Source of the DNA: Salvelinus alpinus
Lineage: Eukaryota; Chordata; Actinopteri; Salmoniformes; Salmonidae
DNA: 64,000 nucleotides
Reading direction: 5' to 3'
Assembly (NCBI RefSeq): GCF_045679555.1
Contig: NC_092120.1
Coordinates: forward strand, 9,971,805 to 10,035,804
Positions within the stretch are counted from its first letter, which is position 1. Each line of letters begins with the position of its first letter. The position numbers were made by a program, and so were the translations under genes. The notes beneath the pieces are model-generated. The model ran no database searches. It was given only the letters and a program-made list of their open reading frames with translations, and was not told the origin of the DNA. Positions 55,891-64,000 of the stretch are shown here, one piece after another.

Positions 55891-55923
55891 AGCATCATTC
55901 TGTTACCATGGAATTGCCCATAC

Positions 55924-57840
55924 ACAAATGCATTGCATCTGCCATAAGGCCTATCCCATCTATGTCAATAAGGCCGAGCCTACAACATGGGTCACAGAGT
56001 TGGGCCCCCTGTCCCTTTAAGAACAGGACAGTCACCCATTATCTCTCCTTTCTGTTCCCTGTGGTGCCAAGCACCGTCCTAACACGCTAGCCAGTCTGAG
56101 CCGGTCTTTAACCTCAGGATGTGAAATGATCTCTTAATGTGAAGTCTTTAGTGATGTCACATGGGAGAGAAAGAAAGTGAGACAGGTGGGTATATGTGTG
56201 CGTGTATGTGGGGGGAGGGGCGTACAAACGCGTGATGTGTGCGAAATTCAGATTAGTTCTATGGAGTTTGTATTGTAGAAGCCTTTCAAACCATCCACAC
56301 TGCTTCTAACCTACATTAACCAACACATCGTCTGCCAACCACTCATGTCAGGGTTTGTGTTGTGACGATGATGTGAGGTATATGAACCCTAAAGAGTTGC
56401 CAGTTCGGGTCCCACTTCAGTTCAACCCAGGCTGTGCTCCTTTAATGGCACACTTCAGTCCAATTTGCTTCTGGAGATAAACAGCCCAAGAGATGTATAA
56501 TTTGCACCCAGGAGATATACAAATGGAGACTAAAATGACAGAAGAGCAGGGAAGGGTAGACAACCACCTGTCCATCCCCTTACTGCATTTCTATTCCAAA
56601 AATAAAATGTATGGCAGAGGAATCTCCAAACTTTCATCTCACCTGCAAAAGTCAACTAGACAAGTTCTTACAGGAATAAATCATCAGGAAAATGACAGTC
56701 AAAATTCGGCATAAATCAAAGATTTTGGCTTTTTATCTGTTTGCTACGGTTCGTTCTTAGTAGAATTCAGTGCAACTGAATAGGAGTGGTAAGGTCTCTG
56801 TTTGGCCTCCATGAGTAAATGCCATGATAGGTTGAATAAGTGGTTCTCAATGAAGGAAATGATTTACTATTGGATTCCTGGAAAAAGGTGAAGAGGTGAA
56901 GTCAAAGTCTAACCCTAGTGGGAATGAATACAAAAGTTACAAAATGTTAATAAATAAACACTTACATACACAAAATAGATTATCTGCTTATCTATTGGTT
57001 TTCACAAGTGACATTTCTGATGCAAAAATACATCAATTGACCTGTCACTGAAACATACATTGACCTGCCACTGAAATGTTCATAAAACTCAAAGAAAAAA
57101 ACGAAGTTGACATCAGCTAAAAAGAATATGATTAAAGTCAACTGATAAGAACTCTGATCATCTGGTTGCCCAACGTATCACTACAGGCATTCACTGATTC
57201 CTTCAACAGCACTTGTCATCGCCAACCATGGTGGCCATTTGCATAGGGCTAGGAAACAAGTTGAGAGGGTGAACACGTCTTCACTTACGTAAATGGCTGA
57301 TGCATTTTGAATTCATTTTATTGTATGACATATGCACAACACTTCATGCCATTTGTCTCCAGTTCGCTCAACAAATATCCTTCATATTCAGAAACTCGAT
57401 CGTAGCAACGTTGATAAATATATTTAAACAATCAAATTACAACCATCGGTTTCAGATTAACATTTTGTTCATAACGACACCACGAAGACGCATTTTTTCC
57501 CCCAACCAATCTAGGTTAACCTCAAGGGACTCGGAGATTAAACAATAAACGTATTCTGCTCTATATGTATCAATATGATCCGCGCGCGCTGTATCATTTA
57601 TTGCTACAATGTAAACACATTTGGAACGTTAAAACATTATCAACGTTTGTGTCAGCTGTTTTAGACAGACCTCTTTCATTACCTACATTTTGGAACTAAA
57701 AATAACGGCAAAACACATCACTATTAACCCAATAGAACTACTATGTAACCGTTATTTCGCTACTCATCTCACATTGTCCCAGTACTTCAGTTGGACTGAA
57801 GTCTGGAGCCTTATCACATCTAGAACCATGATCCGGGGAT
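55924..57840. other. gatad2b first intron or upstream region, no gene seen
   Basis: Ordinary AT-rich sequence without a recognised family. A CGCGCGCG patch lies at 57581-57589. No exon is supported. Confidence 0.35.
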
Positions 57841-57891
57841 TTTTAGTTAAACTTCACTTCAGATAGGCCGCGGAAAAATCCTCGGTCTCAC

Positions 57892-58100
57892 CTGACTCGC
57901 CTTCACCCCGCAGGTTCCACTGGCTTCGGGTTTGGCTTTGGGATCCTGGGGCGCTGCAGTAAATCCTCACAACCAGTCAGTCCCCGGCACTTGCAGGCAA
58001 TACAAAAGCGCTGATTGGGCCCCGACAAGCTCTCACGCTCTGTCCGTAACCAGACAGACAAATTATTGGACCGCGCTTGTGTCACTGACGCGCCTCTACT
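57892..58100 (-). promoter_or_regulatory. Probable gatad2b promoter and 5' non-coding exon
   Basis: On the minus strand a strong donor (GCGAGTCAG|GTGAGACC) closes an exon at 57892. Just upstream are a CpG-rich stretch and an inverted-orientation CCAAT motif (GCCCAATCAGCG, about 58009-58020). The ATG exon of gatad2b at 44377 has an acceptor directly before it and so needs an upstream leader exon, which this could be. The link over 13.5 kb is an inference. Confidence 0.35.
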
Positions 58101-58750
58101 CAAAAGGTGTATGTTGTTGTCTGGAAAGGAGAAAAGAGGAGACATTGACCGAGATGCCCATCCTGTGAACAATACAATATTTAGGCTATATGCCATCGAA
58201 AACGTGACATATGCTCATGTTGTCAGTTATTCTACTGTAGACATCACGTCGAATTGATTGATTGTAGCCTACTGGGCCTACTTTGATGCATTTATACTAT
58301 TTTTAGTCAAGGGGCAGTTTTGTCAAGTTCTTGTAGACTGTCTCTTATGCAATCACTTGGACCTTATGTATTTGAAACATATTTCACGGCTGAGGTAGGC
58401 TACCAGTATGGGACCAGCATTCAGCATGCATTATTCCCGGTTTAACAATAAGCAAAGGCCATTTAATTTCCATGAATAATCAACACTTAATGGCCTACAT
58501 GCAAATCTACATGCATTTTAATTGGCATTCCAACTTTTGTAAGCTACCATTGAACATAAAGATTATCAGCCATATGCTTATACAATTTAGTTGAACAAAT
58601 ACTGTTAAACCATTGTTTATTTATTCTGCAAAGGATGCTGCATGAAAGCTTTTGACCGCAACGCAAACTGCGTCCTCTAGTGGCTACCTGGTAGTATTGC
58701 GTGGACACTGTACTGTACAGTAAAGGCATTATACTATATTTGACCAAATA
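58101..58750. other. Intergenic, nothing identified
   Basis: Between the presumed gatad2b promoter and a Tc1 element. No exon or repeat family is recognised. Confidence 0.3.
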
Positions 58751-59942
58751 CACTATATAGATACAAATGTATGTGGACACCCCTTCAAATTAGTGGATTT
58801 GGCTATTTTGACCGGTGTATAAAATCGAGCACACAGCCATGCAATCTCCATGGACAAACATTGGCAGTAGAATGGCCTTACTGAAGAGCTCTGTGACTTT
58901 CAACATGGCACGATCATAGGATGCCACCTTTCCAAAAAGTCAGTTCGTCAAATTTCTGCACTGCTGGAGCTGCCCCGGACAACTGTAAGTGCAGTTATTG
59001 TGAAGTGGAAACATCTAGGAGCAACAACTGCTCAGTGGTAGGCCTCACAAGCTAAAAAAACAGGACTGTCGAGTGCTGAAGCTCGTAAAAAAAAAAATCT
59101 GTCCTCGGTTGCAACACTCACTGACAAGTTCCAAACTGTCTCTGGGCGCTACATCAGCACAATAACTGTTCATCAGGAGCTTCATTGGTTCCCATGCCCG
59201 AGCAGTCGCACACAAGCCTAAGATCACCATGTGCAATGCCAAGCGTCAGCTGGAGTGGCATAAAACTCGCCGCCATTGGACTCTGGAGTAGTGGAAATGC
59301 ATTCTCTGGAGAGATTAATCAAGCTCTACTATCTGGCAGTCTAACGGACTAATCTGGGTTTGGCCGATGACAGGAGAATGCTACCTGCCCGACTGCATAG
59401 TGCCAACTGTAAAGTTTGGTGGAAGAGGAATAATGGTCTGGGGCTGTTTTTCACAGTTCCGGCTAGGCCCCTTAGTTCCAGTGAAGGGAAATCTTAACGC
59501 TACAGCGTACAATTGCATTCTAGACAACTCTGCGTTACCAATTTTGCGGCAACAGTTTGGGGAAGGCCCGTTCCTGTTTCAGCATGACAATGCCCCCATG
59601 CACAAAGCGAGGTCCATACAGAAATGGTTTGTCGAGATCAATGTGGAAGAACTTGACTGGCCTGCACAAAGCCCTGACTTCAACCCCATCAAACACCTTT
59701 GGGATGAATTGGAACGCAGACTGAGCCAGGCCTAAATGCCAAACATCAGTGCCCAACCTCACGAACGCTCATGGCTCAACGGAAGCAAGTCCCTGCAGCA
59801 ATGTTACATCAACTAGTGGAAAGCCTTCCCAGAAGAGTGGAGGCTGTTATATCGGCAAAAGGGGGGGACCAACTCCATATTAATGCCCATGAGTTTGGAA
59901 TGAGATGTTTGACAAGCAGCTGTCCATATACCTTTGGTCATG
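58751..59942 (+). mobile_element. Tc1-like element with degraded transposase
   Basis: The left terminus CACTATATAGATACAAATGT then ATGTGGACACC follows TA. The right terminus has the inverted CCATATACCTTTGGTCATG. A degraded transposase is spread over 58850-59870; the C-terminal half at 59367-59735 reads [32 protein letters not shown] and [20 protein letters not shown]. The catalytic Glu of the usual PIEHLW is Lys here, and stops occur upstream. An inactive copy between gatad2b and iqgap3. Confidence 0.85.
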
Positions 59943-61671
59943 TAATATACATGGTGAATATCTATGGTGGGCTTCGTTATTTACCAGTTTGTGGAGCTCA
60001 CAGAGCAAGCAAGCATCTGCTGAGATGGTTTGCATAAAAATGTCTTATGGCCATTATGAATATTGTTTATTTCTACTAATGAGAGCTTTATTCCATCATT
60101 AAGAATAACAGGTGAATAAAATAGATCAAATCAAGTATGTAAAACCAAAACTGACAGAAATTACATTTTTATTTAAATATAAAAGTAAAAAACAGGAGTA
60201 TTAACAGTTTCCATTGCATAGCAAGATTCATTAGGACAATTTATCAGGCAGTTGGTCTATTGTCTGGTTAGATTAATCAACCAATTTCCTTTACAGCTAC
60301 AGCACTGATATGTAAAGAAATAACAACAGTTGTATTGTCATGTTGCTCCACATTCATATTTAGCAACCAATTGTGACTGGCCTGAACATGTTAGTGTTGA
60401 AAAGAAAAAGAATAAAACAAATCAAGACTGACATAAGGGTAGCGGAATGACAGATGAGTTATGAAGAGAAACAATTAAATGACAGAAAATATGTACATAC
60501 ATTTGAACAAAAGTTAAGCCCAGACTAACAAAAAGGTCAAGCCTCTTAGGTTAGAGGTCAAAGGTTGAACCACAAGGCTCAACCACATCTCAGCTGACAG
60601 AAGCCTAGCTAATGGAATCACCCTCATTGCAATATCATCTGTCTTTACAGTCAAATACACAAATTCCTTAGTGTGGCCAGAACTGTCAGTAACCTACACA
60701 TCAGGGAGACAATAAGCCATAATCATAGGAAGTCATGTGGAAAACTGTAGTGTTTCTATTTAAACACAAAACCATCCATAATGTATGAGAAGTTGCTCAG
60801 TGATTTTTTGAAAAGGGAGAAAGGTGGCGAAATCAGCCGGCTGAAAATACGATTAGGATACAGTCGTATAACAATGGATTAAGTAAATGATAACAGATGA
60901 AGCCGTTCGTACAGATAGCGCCACTAGAGATAAAAACATATTGTATGTAAATACGGTTGCACATCCTTTTTGATTAAAATCCCTTAAAGTAAAGCTGCTC
61001 TAATATTTTCAAGATAAAAGAAAACAAAATGTAAATCTGGGAGGATGAGATTAATACAAATTGAGGCATACTATAGCCCTGTCATCACTACAAGCAAAAT
61101 GAGGAACATCGCTAATGGAAAATAGTTGGGCAGCAGATAACCTCAAGGTTAGTGTTGGGCCCTATTGTCTCAGGTCAGATTGCACGACGGCATTCTGCAC
61201 TGATTTGAGGGACAAACGTTGCATAAGAGTGACATGATCTGACGTAAGACAATGGTGTTGGATCAAATCCCGCAGTTGACAAGGTGAAAAATCTGTCTAA
61301 TGCCCTTTGGCAAGAACCTTAACCCAATTGCTCCAGGTAGGCCATTAATAATGTCTGACCCTGGCTGGCTCTGACCAACTCTCTGAGGGTGTCTCAGAAG
61401 GAGTTGGGATATGCAAAAACACATTTCCAATTCACATAAGTAAAAAAACATTACGTGAGCAACCTTCATCCTTACTGACCACGTTCTGTGAATTTCCTGT
61501 TTGAATAAGATCACTAAATTAACTGATTTGATAAATGTAGTTAGATAAACTAAATCTGTCCATTAGTGCATTTACAAAAAGTAGCCAAAGTACAAAAATA
61601 GTAAAGTGTATGAGTTAATAATAGCATTTGGCCCGTGTTGTTGTGGGTGATCTGGCAGTATCCTAACCCCC
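59943..61671 (-). other. Probable 3' UTR and downstream region of iqgap3
   Basis: Follows the iqgap3 stop codon on the minus strand and carries no coding signal. An AATAAA complement at 60168-60173 is one candidate polyadenylation signal of several. Length and end are not determinable from sequence alone. Confidence 0.4.

Positions 61672-64000
<2,329 letters not shown>

Larger units (their letters stand above)
53158..55919. mobile_element. Non-autonomous TIR transposon with nested SINE and LINE
   Basis: The left end GGGCAATTCCACGGGTAACA and the right end, which read inverted is GGGCAATTCCATGGTAACAG, are matching terminal repeats of about 50 bases. They are flanked by ATAC at 53154-53157 and 55920-55923. 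The internal right half holds a second inverted repeat (55543-55890), again bearing GGTAACAGAATGATG. No transposase is seen. A SINE and a LINE are inserted inside. I do not recognise the superfamily. Confidence 0.7.

Overview
The window looks like nuclear DNA of a salmonid fish (trout, salmon or char). It is a eukaryotic landscape of spliced genes, long CA/TG and GA microsatellites, many Tc1-like transposons with TA target duplications, L2-type and other LINEs, tRNA-derived SINEs and GC-rich minisatellites. Family names come from recognition of motifs and remembered consensus sequences, not from a search.

Three host genes can be supported, plus one orphan exon. (1) gatad2b (p66-beta, NuRD complex) is on the minus strand, 37888-44377. 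Its ten coding exons join with consistent phases into 691 codons plus stop; a probable 5' non-coding exon and promoter lie near 57.9-58.0 kb. (2) The last four exons of an IQGAP gene, most likely iqgap3, are on the minus strand from 61672 to the right edge. (3) A membrane-spanning 4-domain (MS4A)-like gene on the plus strand (15044-32088) is badly damaged by repeats. An isolated, frameshifted exon resembling exoc3 lies at 10802-10921 (minus). Gatad2b and iqgap3 are in the same orientation; the ms4a remnant converges on gatad2b.

Layout: 0-15 kb is almost all repeats (decayed Tc1 copies, an L1/Tx1-type LINE tail, a Tc1 transposase fragment abutting an LTR-type element full of 60-bp and 27-bp minisatellites, an inverted repeat at 11.2-11.8 kb). 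From 15 to 32 kb the ms4a exons are split by a four-level nest: LINE-A (minus) contains a Tc1 (plus), which contains LINE-B (minus), which contains LINE-C (plus, nearly complete, with an esterase ORF1 and an endonuclease-RT ORF2). A Tc1-in-Tc1 nest follows at 29-32 kb. From 33 to 44 kb lie the gatad2b 3' region and exons. Its large first intron (44.4-57.9 kb) holds another Tc1-in-Tc1 pair, a TG microsatellite, and a TIR element carrying a SINE that is itself split by a LINE. Another Tc1 copy and the iqgap3 3' region fill 58.7-61.7 kb.

The observations most worth checking are: a 21-bp minisatellite that multiplies a gatad2b 5' splice site about ten times in frame; a perfect 36-bp inverted repeat inside the reverse transcriptase of LINE-C; an apparent GG in place of the AG acceptor of an iqgap3 intron; and the TIR element at 53.2-55.9 kb.
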